DNA from: CAYUEQ01 sp964443805
Lineage (GTDB): Bacteria; Bacillota_I; Bacilli_A; RF39; UBA660
Length of the DNA: 33,073 bases
Direction: 5' to 3'
Assembly: GCA_964443805.1 (NCBI GenBank)
Contig: CAYUEQ010000004.1
Span: forward strand, 1-33,073
Of the stretch, positions 8,701-14,546 are shown in pieces. Each line of letters opens with the position of its first letter. Position 1 is the first letter of the stretch. A model generated the notes under the pieces. That model worked only from the letters and a program-made list of their open reading frames with translations. It was not told the DNA's origin and made no database searches. The position numbers and the translations under genes were made by a program.

Positions 8701-8994
8701 GATTCAGCATTAGAAATATATATGTACGAAGAATGGTTTGAAAAAATTGCAGCAAAACTTGGAATTAAAAACATTCATCAAACTAAAGAGTTTGTTGAAA
8801 TAGAATTTCCTAAAAATTTATCAGAAGAAACTAAAGGAGATAAGCTACTGCTCTTATCAAATCAATTGACCCAAAATTTCACAATAAGATATAGAAATCA
8901 TAAAATTTTTATTAAGCTAAAATTAAAAGGATTAGAAAAACATTTTATTTATTATTTAATTGAATTATTGAATAAATTATTTCCCGGGAAATAA
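5779..8994 (+). CDS. mfd: Transcription-repair coupling factor Mfd
   Basis: Mfd pushes RNA polymerase stalled at lesions off the DNA and recruits UvrA. The 1071 residues show the UvrB-like N-terminal module, the CarD-type RNAP-interacting domain (from about 398, VVGDYVVHRVYGIGIY) and a RecG-like translocase. The translocase has Walker A GDVGFGKT (about 553-560), the DEEQRFG box (near 653), the SATPIPRT motif and the GRVGRG motif. A C-terminal TRCF domain closes the protein. The ribosome site is AAGGAG, with a gap of only 11 bases after pth. The final codons and the stop (8992-8994) lie within a Noc-site-like palindrome, so the C-terminal Phe-Pro-Gly-Lys is encoded by the site. Confidence 0.97.
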   Translation: MKIINKYFTNENNINVLGLTEELNIFYLLNKFNQQKESLLIVTNSLYEASNYYSRLLTHLDDVYLFPMDDFLASVVIATSPELKLKRLETLNVINTKKKMIVVTNLTGYLRYLPDLNKVKQFKADLKVGQNINRKKLEELFDKFGYVRESIVNSTGEYAIRGYIVDLFLPLQEDAIRIEFFGDEIEEIRYFDVDTQLSLKKINSIELVPVTEIKTKNYSSLLEYLKNPVVTYIDFELIEQGNLKLEKDIFEYNQEQNLKNKYMFELKEITPEKEIFINNFSDNIYGNNNYLKLNCKNIVEFNTTTLNKAVKNYIKANKTVIICLNKKDSLKRIQELVPDAILSSENNILNNKINVIIKKINKGFELENFVFISEYDIDSQQVRKIEYKNIYKVGRKIKKHTDLVVGDYVVHRVYGIGIYNGLVTLTRNDMKKDYIQIIYKDNDKIYVPVEKINTIYKYSSKEGIKPRLNKLGTTTWQKTKDSFRNRIKDISIDLLDLYAKRSKIKRQPYIELEEEAIFEADFIYDETEDQTKAIHEIKKDLLSSTPMDRLLCGDVGFGKTEVAFRAMFKTIINGYQVAYLCPTTILSKQQYISAKERFEKFGVNISLLNRFVTPKEVNKIKKDLINGKIDLIFGTHRLLSDDIKFKKLGLLVIDEEQRFGVTHKEKIKELKNDVNVLTLSATPIPRTMKLALSGLRDFSIIDTPPVNRYPIQTYVLVENDLIVKDAIYKELFRNGQTFILFNNVSKIKNQLYKIRKLVPEARINYAHGQMNKTELENIMQDFIDHKFDVLLCTTIIETGIDITNTNTLIIYDADRFGLSQLYQIRGRVGRGDKIAYAYLMYKANKILNEVAVKRLQAIKEFTELGSGYRIAMRDLSIRGAGDLLGGEQAGFIDSVGIDLYTKMIDEEIKKLKGEELYDEEEEENSLIQVDTHIRDNYVDDEKLKIEIHKRINEIEDLNSLKKVKKEIEDRFGKIDSALEIYMYEEWFEKIAAKLGIKNIHQTKEFVEIEFPKNLSEETKGDKLLLLSNQLTQNFTIRYRNHKIFIKLKLKGLEKHFIYYLIELLNKLFPGK

Positions 8995-8998
8995 TTTA
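8973..8998. promoter_or_regulatory. Noc-binding-site-like palindrome 3, overlapping the mfd stop
   Basis: This is a perfect 26-bp palindrome centred between 8985 and 8986 with core TATTTCCCGGGAAATA. It covers the last six mfd codons, its stop codon and four bases beyond. No T tract follows, so it is not a convincing terminator. The identical core to the two dnaX copies argues for a protein-binding site. Confidence 0.8.
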
Positions 8999-9003
8999 GA
9001 ACA

Positions 9004-9045
9004 ACAAAATTAAAAAAGTCAATTTATTTGACTATTTTGTTTTCT
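9004..9045. terminator. Bidirectional terminator between mfd and ppa
   Basis: AGTCAA (9017-9022) pairs with TTGACT (9028-9033), and outer ACAAAAT (9004-9010) pairs with ATTTTGT (9034-9040). T runs follow on the plus strand and A runs precede, so the element can serve the convergent mfd and ppa genes. Confidence 0.65.
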
Positions 9046-9070
9046 TTAGGTAAACTTTTATGTAGGTAAT

Positions 9071-9553
9071 TTATATTTCTTGTTTATAGTTTTCACGGCA
9101 CTCATTTATTAAGTTAATGGTTTCTTCAAGATTATGGAAATCCTTAGTTTCAACCGTGATGTTTTGTAATGCTTTATAAGTTTTAAAGAATTCTTTTATT
9201 TCACTTTTAGTATGATCAGGTAAGTCGTCTAATTCTTGATAATGTTCAAGACGAGGGTCATTATTTACTACTGCAATTACTTTTTCGTCTTTTTCACCAC
9301 GATCTATTATATCTAAATAACCTAAAACTCGTGCTTTGACTATGCAACCTGGAAATGTAGAAGCAGTTGCCAACACTAAAATATCTAAAGCATCTCCGTC
9401 TCCAGCTAATGTATTGGGAATAAATCCGTATTCAGCAGGGTACATTACACTCGAATATAAAACCCTATCTAATATAACTCTCCCTGTTTCTGTGTCAATT
9501 TCATATTTGTTTTTAGTTCCCATCGGAATTTCAATTAATGCTTCTACTAACAT
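9071..9553 (-). CDS. ppa: Inorganic pyrophosphatase, family I
   Basis: This soluble enzyme hydrolyses pyrophosphate and so drives biosynthetic reactions forward. The 160-residue protein has the family I pattern: IEIPMGTKNKYEID near the N-terminus, Y(P)AEYGFIP at about 38-46, and the metal-binding signature DGDALDILVL (52-61). A distal region (RGEKDEKVIAV) follows, with further acidic ligands. Many Bacillota use the unrelated family II (DHH) enzyme, so a family I enzyme here is of note. It is the only minus-strand gene in the window and has its own strong promoter. Confidence 0.94.
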   Translation of the reverse strand: MLVEALIEIPMGTKNKYEIDTETGRVILDRVLYSSVMYPAEYGFIPNTLAGDGDALDILVLATASTFPGCIVKARVLGYLDIIDRGEKDEKVIAVVNNDPRLEHYQELDDLPDHTKSEIKEFFKTYKALQNITVETKDFHNLEETINLINECRENYKQEI

Positions 9554-9589
9554 ATTATCCGCTCTTTCTTATATTGTATTCACATATTA

Positions 9590-9618
9590 AGTATAAAAAT
9601 AATGATAAAACTTGTCAA
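9590..9618 (-). promoter_or_regulatory. Strong sigma-A promoter of ppa
   Basis: Read on the minus strand, a consensus TTGACA -35 box (plus-strand 9613-9618) is followed by 17 bases and TATACT (9590-9595). This is the best -35 box in the window, about 36 bases upstream of the ppa start codon. Confidence 0.82.
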
Positions 9619-9730
9619 ATTAAAAGACGATGTATTTACACTAAAGTTAAAAAAGTAAATTAATAATAATAAAATCAATGTATATTTTGTTTTTTTCAAT
9701 CCAAAATACAAATAGAATGGAAGTGAACTA

Positions 9731-10252
9731 TTGAAATCAACTGGAGTAGTTAGAAGAATAGATGAATTAGGTAGAATTGTAATTCCAAAAGAAATCCGCA
9801 GGAATTTAAAAATTCGTGATGGCGAAAATATGGAGATTTTTGTTGATAAAGATTTAATAATATTAAAAAAATATTCTAAGATGGATAATGCAATTGCCTA
9901 TTCTAATAAAATTATAGATGTAGTAAATAGAATAACTGATTTCAATTTACTTATTACTGATCGTAATCATGTAATTGCATCCTCTTTAAATAAAGATATA
10001 AATGGAAAAACAATAGCTAATGAATTAATTGAAATTCTAGATGCTAGAAAAACTGTTAAAAGTGAAGATAAAGAAACAATAAAAATAACAAAGGAATACA
10101 ATCATGAAGGCCATTTTATAGTTTTACCAATAATATCTTCAGCTGACAGCATCGGACTTGTAATAGGTCTAAGTGAAAAGAAACTAGACGCTTCGATGAT
10201 GTTACTTATTCAATTTATTACGTCGTTTATAAGCGATGAACTAGAAGTTTAA
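9731..10252 (+). CDS. spoVT: Stage V sporulation transcription factor SpoVT
   Basis: SpoVT is an AbrB-family regulator that tunes forespore sigma-G-dependent genes. The 173 residues (B. subtilis about 178) begin with the swapped-hairpin AbrB domain, STGVVRRIDELGRIVIPKEI at 3-22, followed by a GAF-like domain (about 55-173). The start is TTG at 9731, chosen because it begins exactly at the conserved N-terminus and follows GGAAGTGA. In B. subtilis spoVT also follows mfd; here ppa is inserted between them. The 177-base gap upstream must contain its promoter, but I could not assign a sigma-F/G element with confidence. Confidence 0.93.
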   Translation: MKSTGVVRRIDELGRIVIPKEIRRNLKIRDGENMEIFVDKDLIILKKYSKMDNAIAYSNKIIDVVNRITDFNLLITDRNHVIASSLNKDINGKTIANELIEILDARKTVKSEDKETIKITKEYNHEGHFIVLPIISSADSIGLVIGLSEKKLDASMMLLIQFITSFISDELEV

Positions 10253-10275
10253 AAAGTCTTAAAGACTTTTTTATT
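10251..10275 (+). terminator. Intrinsic terminator of spoVT
   Basis: AAAAAGTC and GACTTTTT form a perfect 8-bp stem with a TTAAA loop, followed by more T. The stem starts at the last two bases of the spoVT stop codon, and its T tract runs into the -35 box of the next promoter. Confidence 0.85.
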
Positions 10276-10304
10276 TGTTATTTAATTTGCATTAATGATA
10301 TGAT
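10275..10304 (+). promoter_or_regulatory. Promoter of dut
   Basis: TTGTTA (10275-10280), an 18-base spacer and an extended -10 TGATATGAT (TATGAT at 10299-10304) precede the AAAGGAG ribosome site of dut. The -35 box begins in the T tract of the spoVT terminator. Confidence 0.6.
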
Positions 10305-10331
10305 AGTTATACTAAAAAAGGAGAAGTATAA

Positions 10332-10805
10332 ATGGAAAGAAAATTTGAAAAAATATCATACAAACAATTTAGTAAAGATATAATAAATGATAAAGAGTTA
10401 TATGAAAATTATAAAAAACCAAAAAGAAGTACTAAAACAAGCGCTGGATATGATTTCTTTTCATATAAAAAAATAACTATAAAACCTAATGAAATAGTTA
10501 AAGTACCTACAGGTATTAAAGCAAAATTCAACAAAGATGAAGTATTATTTATAGTAATAAGAAGCAGTATGGGATTTAAATACAACATCAGATTATGTAA
10601 TCAAGTTGGTGTTATAGATTCAGACTATTATAATAATATTGATAATGAAGGACATATTTATATCGCATTAAAAAATGAAGGAATAAAAGATTATATAGTT
10701 GAAAAAAATTCGGCTTTTGCTCAAGGAATATTCTCAAAATTTTTAATAACAACTGATGACGAAGTAACCGATGAAAGAAAAGGAGGGATAGGTAGCACAA
10801 ATTAA
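10332..10805 (+). CDS. dut: Trimeric dUTP diphosphatase (dUTPase)
   Basis: dUTPase hydrolyses dUTP to dUMP, which keeps uracil out of DNA and feeds thymidylate synthesis. All five motifs of the trimeric family are present: AGYDF (38-42), RSSMG (77-81), GVIDSDYYN (93-101), AQGIF (130-134) and KGGIGSTN (150-157). The usual stacking Phe of motif 5 (GGFGS) is Ile here. The 157-residue length is normal. The gene is not found between spoVT and tatD in Bacillus, so it has moved here or been acquired; the motif 3 form resembles dUTPases of Bacillota and their phages. The gene ends just before a Noc-like palindrome. Confidence 0.93.
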   Translation: MERKFEKISYKQFSKDIINDKELYENYKKPKRSTKTSAGYDFFSYKKITIKPNEIVKVPTGIKAKFNKDEVLFIVIRSSMGFKYNIRLCNQVGVIDSDYYNNIDNEGHIYIALKNEGIKDYIVEKNSAFAQGIFSKFLITTDDEVTDERKGGIGSTN

Positions 10806-10830
10806 TTATTTCCTAGGAAATAAAGCTACC
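10791..10830. repeat. Nested inverted repeat around Noc-like palindrome 4
   Basis: GGTAGC (10791-10796) and GCTACC (10825-10830) flank the palindrome at 10806-10823. Transcribed, the two could stack into one long hairpin between dut and tatD that lies immediately before the tatD start. There is no T tract, so termination is not implied. Confidence 0.5.
10806..10823. promoter_or_regulatory. Noc-binding-site-like palindrome 4, CTAG-centred variant
   Basis: TTATTTCCTAGGAAATAA is a perfect 18-bp palindrome. It is identical to the other three copies except that the central CCGG is CTAG. It lies just after the dut stop. The two central base changes keep the symmetry, which suggests maintenance as a dyad, but affinity for Noc may differ. 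Confidence 0.6.
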
Positions 10831-10836
10831 GGATGT

Positions 10837-11586
10837 ATGTTTATAGATACTCACTGTCATTTATTAAACGAATATTATACAAATAAATTAAAAATAATCA
10901 ATAATGCAAAAGAAAACAATGTTAATAAAATAATTGTTTCTGGATATGATGATAAAAGTAATAAGGAAATCTTAGAAACAGTTAATCAATATATAGAAGT
11001 TTATGGAACTCTTGGAATTCATCCAAATAATGTAAAAAAGGCTACAATAAACAATTTAAAATTTATTGAGCAAAACATTAAAAAAAATAAAATAATTGCA
11101 ATAGGAGAGATTGGTCTAGATTACCACTACGAAGGTTATGATAAAGAAAGACAAAAATTTTTCTTTGAGGAACAATTGAAGATTGCGAGTAAGTATAATC
11201 TTCCTGTTGTTATTCACAGTCGCGATGCTACAATAGATGTTATAAATATATTAAAAAAATATAATATAAAAGGAATAATCCATTCTTTTTCTGATAATTT
11301 AAAAGTTGCACAAGAGTATACTGCGATGGGATTTTTAATTGGAATAAATGGAACCATTACTTTTAAAAATAGTAGTTTAATAAAAATAGTAAAACAAATA
11401 GGCATTGATAATATAGTCTTAGAAACAGATTCTCCATATTTAACACCTGTTCCATACAGAGGAAAACAAAATGAACCAAAAAACATTATTCATATAGCAA
11501 ACTTTATAAGTGAAAAATTAAATATTAGTTTGAAAACCTTAAGTGAAATTACTAATAAAAATGTAAACAATCTCTTTGACATATAA
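10837..11586 (+). CDS. tatD: TatD-family metal-dependent deoxyribonuclease
   Basis: TatD (YabD in B. subtilis) is a TIM-barrel hydrolase of the amidohydrolase superfamily with 3'-5' exonuclease or DNase activity in studied members. Metal ligands are visible: H6 and H8 (DTHCHL), E91 (GEIGLDYH), H127 (VIHSRD), H149 (IIHSFSDN) and D198 (ETDSPY). At 249 residues it is full length. The ribosome site is poor; only CCGGA precedes the ATG, at the edge of the inverted repeat. Translation may therefore depend on coupling to dut or on RNA structure. tatD near ksgA is the usual Bacillota order. Confidence 0.93.
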   Translation: MFIDTHCHLLNEYYTNKLKIINNAKENNVNKIIVSGYDDKSNKEILETVNQYIEVYGTLGIHPNNVKKATINNLKFIEQNIKKNKIIAIGEIGLDYHYEGYDKERQKFFFEEQLKIASKYNLPVVIHSRDATIDVINILKKYNIKGIIHSFSDNLKVAQEYTAMGFLIGINGTITFKNSSLIKIVKQIGIDNIVLETDSPYLTPVPYRGKQNEPKNIIHIANFISEKLNISLKTLSEITNKNVNNLFDI

Positions 11587-11634
11587 ATTCCCCTATGATA
11601 ACATTTAGTATATAAAGAAAATGAGGTGTCTAAT

Positions 11635-12198
11635 TTGATTAAAATATTTAAAAAGTTAATTAAAGGATTTAAAATATTAATCTTATTAGCTACATTAGTT
11701 TTAGCAACTGATAGTTTTAAATTATTAGAAAATAAAGCTACAAATATCAATTTAAATAAAACATTAGATTTAGCAGCAATGTCAAAAATAGTTACTAATA
11801 TAAATATTGAAGAAGAAAATATAGTAGATAGTACTAACAATAATATTTTAAATACTCTTGATGGCCAGTTAACTGGATATGTATATAACTGTCCTCTATG
11901 TTCAGGACGACTTGCTTGTATGTCTTCCTTAGATTTAAGCCAAGGTAATATACATTATGAGGATTTGGAGTATGGAACAGTTAGAATAGTTGCATCTTCA
12001 AAAAACGTACCTTGTGGATCGATTGTTAGGTTTAGCACACCAAGTATATCTGAGCAACCAATTATTGCGATTGTACTCGATAGAGGTGTTGGAGGAACAA
12101 CGATTGACCTTCTTGTTGAAAGCGAATCATACGCCTATAATGCAATAGGAAGAAGAAATATAACCTATGATATACTAAGAAACGGATGGGAAGGATGA
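11635..12198 (+). CDS. Membrane-anchored 3D-domain protein (YabE-like cell wall hydrolase)
   Basis: The 187-residue protein has a basic N-terminus, one membrane segment (about 10-30), a variable linker and a C-terminal 3D domain (about 78-187). The 3D domain is a double-psi barrel named for three aspartates and related to lytic transglycosylases. It carries VLDRGVGGTTIDLLVES and the following IGRRNITYDIL; an early CPLC pair is also seen. YabE of B. subtilis, in the same place before ksgA, has the same terminal domain preceded by DUF348 and G5 repeats, which are absent here. The TTG at 11635 follows GAGGTG; a GTG at 11626 would swallow that site. rnmV, usual before ksgA, is missing. This is the only TGA-terminated gene found. 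Confidence 0.75.
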   Translation: MIKIFKKLIKGFKILILLATLVLATDSFKLLENKATNINLNKTLDLAAMSKIVTNINIEEENIVDSTNNNILNTLDGQLTGYVYNCPLCSGRLACMSSLDLSQGNIHYEDLEYGTVRIVASSKNVPCGSIVRFSTPSISEQPIIAIVLDRGVGGTTIDLLVESESYAYNAIGRRNITYDILRNGWEG

Positions 12199-12216
12199 AA
12201 CTTCCCTTTTATTTTG
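12188..12216 (+). terminator. Terminator overlapping the end of the 3D-domain gene
   Basis: GGGAAG (12188-12193), a 7-base loop and CTTCCC (12201-12206), followed by TTTTATTTT, form an intrinsic terminator. The left arm encodes the last residues of the protein, and the TGA stop lies in the loop. Confidence 0.8.
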
Positions 12217-12223
12217 GTATAAT
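12215..12223 (+). promoter_or_regulatory. Extended -10 promoter of ksgA
   Basis: TGGTATAAT is a consensus extended -10 (TATAAT at 12218-12223) directly after the preceding terminator. It predicts initiation at about 12230, so the TTG at 12228 would not be in the mRNA. This matters for the choice of ksgA start. Confidence 0.65.
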
Positions 12224-12227
12224 GTAA

Positions 12228-13037
12228 TTGTTAGGTGGTGCAGAAATAAAAAAATTCAAATATAAAAAGAAATTTGGACAAAATTTTTTAATTGATGATA
12301 ATATTTTAAATAAGATAAAAAATGTATCTAAAGTTCAAAAAGATGATTTGATAATTGAAATTGGAGCAGGCTCTGGTAACTTAACTAAAAAATTACAAGA
12401 ATTTGGTTCTAACCTTGTCTGTTATGAAATAGATGAAGATATTAAACCAACACTTAAAAAAATAAAAAACAAGAATACTAAATTTATTTTTGATGACTTT
12501 TTAAAAAGAAATATAAAAAAAGATATAGAAAATATTAAATATAAAAATCTATATATTATAGCAAATTTACCATATTACATTACAACACCAATTATAAATA
12601 AAATTATTAATGAAGATCTTAAAACTAAAGAAATAGTTATAATGGTTCAAAAAGAGGTGGCAGATAGATTTACTGCATCTCCTGGGTCAAGGGCTTATGG
12701 ATCAATAACAGTTTATTTAAACTATTATTTTAATATAGAAAAATGTTTTGTCGTTGGTAAAAACTCTTTTTATCCAAAACCTAAAATAGATAGCACAGTA
12801 ATTAAATTTACCAACAAAAAAGTTAAGCCTAAAGTACTAGATGAAACAGTTTTGTTTAAATTAATTAAAGAATCGTTTAAATATAAACGAAAAACTTTAA
12901 AAAACAATTTAAAGGGCTATAATTTTCATCAAATAAGTAAAGTTTTATTTCATAACAATTTAAGAGACGATATTAGAGCAGAGAATGTTCCGTTAGATGT
13001 TTTTATCGAAATAGCAAATACTCTAGTAGTCAATTAA
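12228..13037 (+). CDS. ksgA: 16S rRNA (adenine1518/1519-N6)-dimethyltransferase KsgA
   Basis: KsgA dimethylates two adjacent adenosines in helix 45 of 16S rRNA late in 30S assembly. Motifs are the KKFGQNFL N-terminus, SAM motif I IEIGAGSGNL, the acidic YEIDED motif and the catalytic NLPYYI. The coordinates given use TTG at 12228, the only conventional start in frame, giving 269 residues. That codon has no ribosome site and lies upstream of the predicted transcript start. A perfect AGGTGG (12233-12238) instead sits seven bases before an ATA at 12246, giving 263 residues (KKFKYKKKFGQ onward). I think AUA is the real start, but this is inference. The family assignment is certain. Confidence 0.95.
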   Translation: MLGGAEIKKFKYKKKFGQNFLIDDNILNKIKNVSKVQKDDLIIEIGAGSGNLTKKLQEFGSNLVCYEIDEDIKPTLKKIKNKNTKFIFDDFLKRNIKKDIENIKYKNLYIIANLPYYITTPIINKIINEDLKTKEIVIMVQKEVADRFTASPGSRAYGSITVYLNYYFNIEKCFVVGKNSFYPKPKIDSTVIKFTNKKVKPKVLDETVLFKLIKESFKYKRKTLKNNLKGYNFHQISKVLFHNNLRDDIRAENVPLDVFIEIANTLVVN

Positions 13038-13042
13038 CTTGG

Positions 13043-13074
13043 GTTATTCACATATAATATATAAGGTGAATAAC
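13043..13074. promoter_or_regulatory. Perfect 9-bp dyad covering the yabG ribosome site
   Basis: GTTATTCAC (13043-13051) and GTGAATAAC (13066-13074) are perfect inverted repeats with a 14-base spacer. The right arm overlaps the AAGGTG ribosome site (13063-13068) four bases before the yabG ATG. In a read-through transcript from ksgA the arms could pair and hide the site; as DNA they could be an operator. The spacer contains TATAAT and CATATAATA (a sigma-K-like -10), but initiation from either would remove the ribosome site. Confidence 0.6.
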
Positions 13075-13078
13075 ATAT

Positions 13079-13855
13079 ATGAAAATAAAAAAAGGAGATT
13101 TAGTAACAAGAAAAAGTTATAAACACGATACTGTATTTAAAGTTGTAAATATTAAAGACGGTATATATTATTTAAAAGGGCTTGATGTTAGGCTATATGC
13201 AGATAGTCCATATAAAGATTTAAAATTATATAAAGAAAAAATAGAAGAAGATGATTTACAAGAAGCATTAAAAGATAGTGGAATTATGGATAGAAGTGAG
13301 TTTTTTTATCTACCTGCAAAAATATTACACCTAGATGGTGATGAAGATTATTTAAAAAGAAGTATGAATCTTTATAAAGAAGCTGGTGTATTTGCAATAG
13401 GAAAGAAATTAAAAGAAAATGAAATAGCTTCTAAATTAGATAAATTTTTAAATGACTATCGTCCAGATATAATAATAATTACTGGACATGATGCTTTTTA
13501 TAGAAAAAAAGGAGATCAAACAGATTTAAATAACTATAAAAACACTCTTAATTTTATTAAAGCAGTTCAAGTAGCAAGAAAATATGAAAAAAGTCATGAA
13601 AAATTAGTTATTATTGCTGGAGCTTGCCAAAGTAATTATGAAGAATTAATTAAAGCTGGAGCAAATTTTGCATCTAGCCCAAGAAGAGTAAATATCCATG
13701 CTCTTGATCCTGCCATAATTGCTATTAATATATCTCTAACAGAAAGAAGTAAAGAAGTAGATTTAATCTCTCTGTTAGAAAAAACTAAATATGGTAAAGA
13801 TGGAATTGGAGGAATTAAATGCAACGGTTTAATGTATGTAGGATATCCAAGATAG
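13079..13855 (+). CDS. yabG: Sporulation-specific protease YabG
   Basis: YabG is a cysteine protease (peptidase family U57) made under sigma-K in B. subtilis. It processes coat proteins such as SpoIVA; in Clostridioides difficile it cleaves pre-pro-SleC and CspBA. The 258 residues begin KKGDLVTRKSYKHDTVFKV and include DIIIITGHDAFYRKKGDQTD. The conserved block AGACQSNYEELIKAGANFAS contains the likely catalytic cysteine. SSPRRVNIHALDP and a GYPR C-terminus complete the family pattern. It is slightly shorter than the about 290-residue Bacillus form. It lies between ksgA and veg as in B. subtilis. Confidence 0.93.
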   Translation: MKIKKGDLVTRKSYKHDTVFKVVNIKDGIYYLKGLDVRLYADSPYKDLKLYKEKIEEDDLQEALKDSGIMDRSEFFYLPAKILHLDGDEDYLKRSMNLYKEAGVFAIGKKLKENEIASKLDKFLNDYRPDIIIITGHDAFYRKKGDQTDLNNYKNTLNFIKAVQVARKYEKSHEKLVIIAGACQSNYEELIKAGANFASSPRRVNIHALDPAIIAINISLTERSKEVDLISLLEKTKYGKDGIGGIKCNGLMYVGYPR

Positions 13856-13867
13856 GGGGAATGAAAT

Positions 13868-14080
13868 ATGAGTATTGATCAAGTAAAAGAAGAAATAAGT
13901 AAAAATATTAATAGAAAAGTTAAAATAACTGTCTATGGAATGAGAAATAGAGTAAGTAAATACGTTGGAACAATTAATGAAGTTTATCCTAATGTATTTA
14001 CTGTTTTATGTGATGGAGAAAACAAAAGTTTTACTTATGTAGACGTAATTACTAAAGAGTTAGAAATAGAATATTACTAA
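13868..14080 (+). CDS. veg: Veg-family protein
   Basis: This 70-residue protein matches Veg in size, position (after yabG) and pattern: VKEEISKNINRKVKITVYGMRNRVSKYVGTI, then VYPNVFTVL and a C-terminal FTYVDVITKELEI. In B. subtilis veg is highly expressed from a very strong promoter, and Veg has been linked to biofilm gene expression; its molecular activity is unclear. Here it has no obvious strong promoter of its own. It lies 12 bases after yabG behind GGGGGAA, so it is probably cotranscribed with it. Confidence 0.85.
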   Translation: MSIDQVKEEISKNINRKVKITVYGMRNRVSKYVGTINEVYPNVFTVLCDGENKSFTYVDVITKELEIEYY

Positions 14081-14106
14081 AAATGGCAAGAATTAACAGA
14101 AATACG

Positions 14107-14135
14107 TTGCAATTTTCTTTTTTATGAATTAAAAT
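14107..14135 (+). promoter_or_regulatory. Promoter of spoVG
   Basis: TTGCAA (14107-14112), a 17-base spacer and TAAAAT (14130-14135) form a good sigma-A promoter, with initiation at about 14142. The GAAGGAG ribosome site follows near 14158. B. subtilis spoVG is the textbook sigma-H gene; a GAATT at 14126-14130 could be part of a sigma-H -10, but no matching AGGA-type -35 is present. Confidence 0.6.
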
Positions 14136-14171
14136 ATAGTTAAGTTTAATAACTTTAGAAGGAGTGTTATT

Positions 14172-14459
14172 ATGCAAATCACATCGGTTAGCGTCCGAAA
14201 AATCGATAAAGAGGGTTCTCGTATGAAGGGAATCGCTTCAGTTTTACTAGATGATTCATTTGCAGTTCATGACATAAGAATTATCGAGGGAGAAAATGGA
14301 CTATTTACGGCTATGCCAAGCAGAAAAACGGCTACTGGTGGATATAGAGATATCGCTCATCCAATTAACCAAGAAGTACGTAAAATGTTTGATGATGCAA
14401 TAATCACTGAATTCAACAAAATTGAATCAGAAGATGATTCTTCAACAGATAGTGAATAA
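14172..14459 (+). CDS. spoVG: SpoVG
   Basis: SpoVG is a small dimeric protein that binds DNA and RNA. It affects asymmetric septation and cortex formation in B. subtilis and virulence traits in non-sporing relatives. The 95 residues match from MQITSVSVRKI through GIASVLLDDSFAVHDIRIIEG, MPSRKT and YRDIAHPI to an acidic, serine-rich tail. The start follows GAAGGAG. It is monocistronic, with its own promoter and terminator. gcaD and prs, normally downstream, are absent. Confidence 0.96.
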   Translation: MQITSVSVRKIDKEGSRMKGIASVLLDDSFAVHDIRIIEGENGLFTAMPSRKTATGGYRDIAHPINQEVRKMFDDAIITEFNKIESEDDSSTDSE

Positions 14460-14478
14460 AAAAAGCAATTAAAACTTT

Positions 14479-14502
14479 AGCTCTCTTAGTAGAGCTTTTT
14501 GT
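14479..14502 (+). terminator. Terminator of spoVG
   Basis: AGCTCT (14479-14484) and AGAGCT (14491-14496) form a stem with loop CTTAGT, followed by TTTTGTTTT. An outer AAAAGC can extend the pairing. Confidence 0.85.
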
Positions 14503-14546
14503 TTTAAAAAAAATAGAATTGCATATATTTTTTTAGGAGGCTATCT

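Noticed and set aside
8973..8998. The mfd-end palindrome as an intrinsic terminator.
   Set aside because: No T tract follows, the hairpin would have no real loop, and a separate terminator lies at 9004-9045.
13051..13059. CATATAATA as a sigma-K -10 for yabG.
   Set aside because: Initiation about seven bases downstream would cut off the ribosome site, and no properly spaced AC-type -35 is present.
14522..14529. CATATATT as a sigma-E -10 for yabP.
   Set aside because: The expected start would fall in the AGGAGG ribosome site, and no -35 is recognisable.
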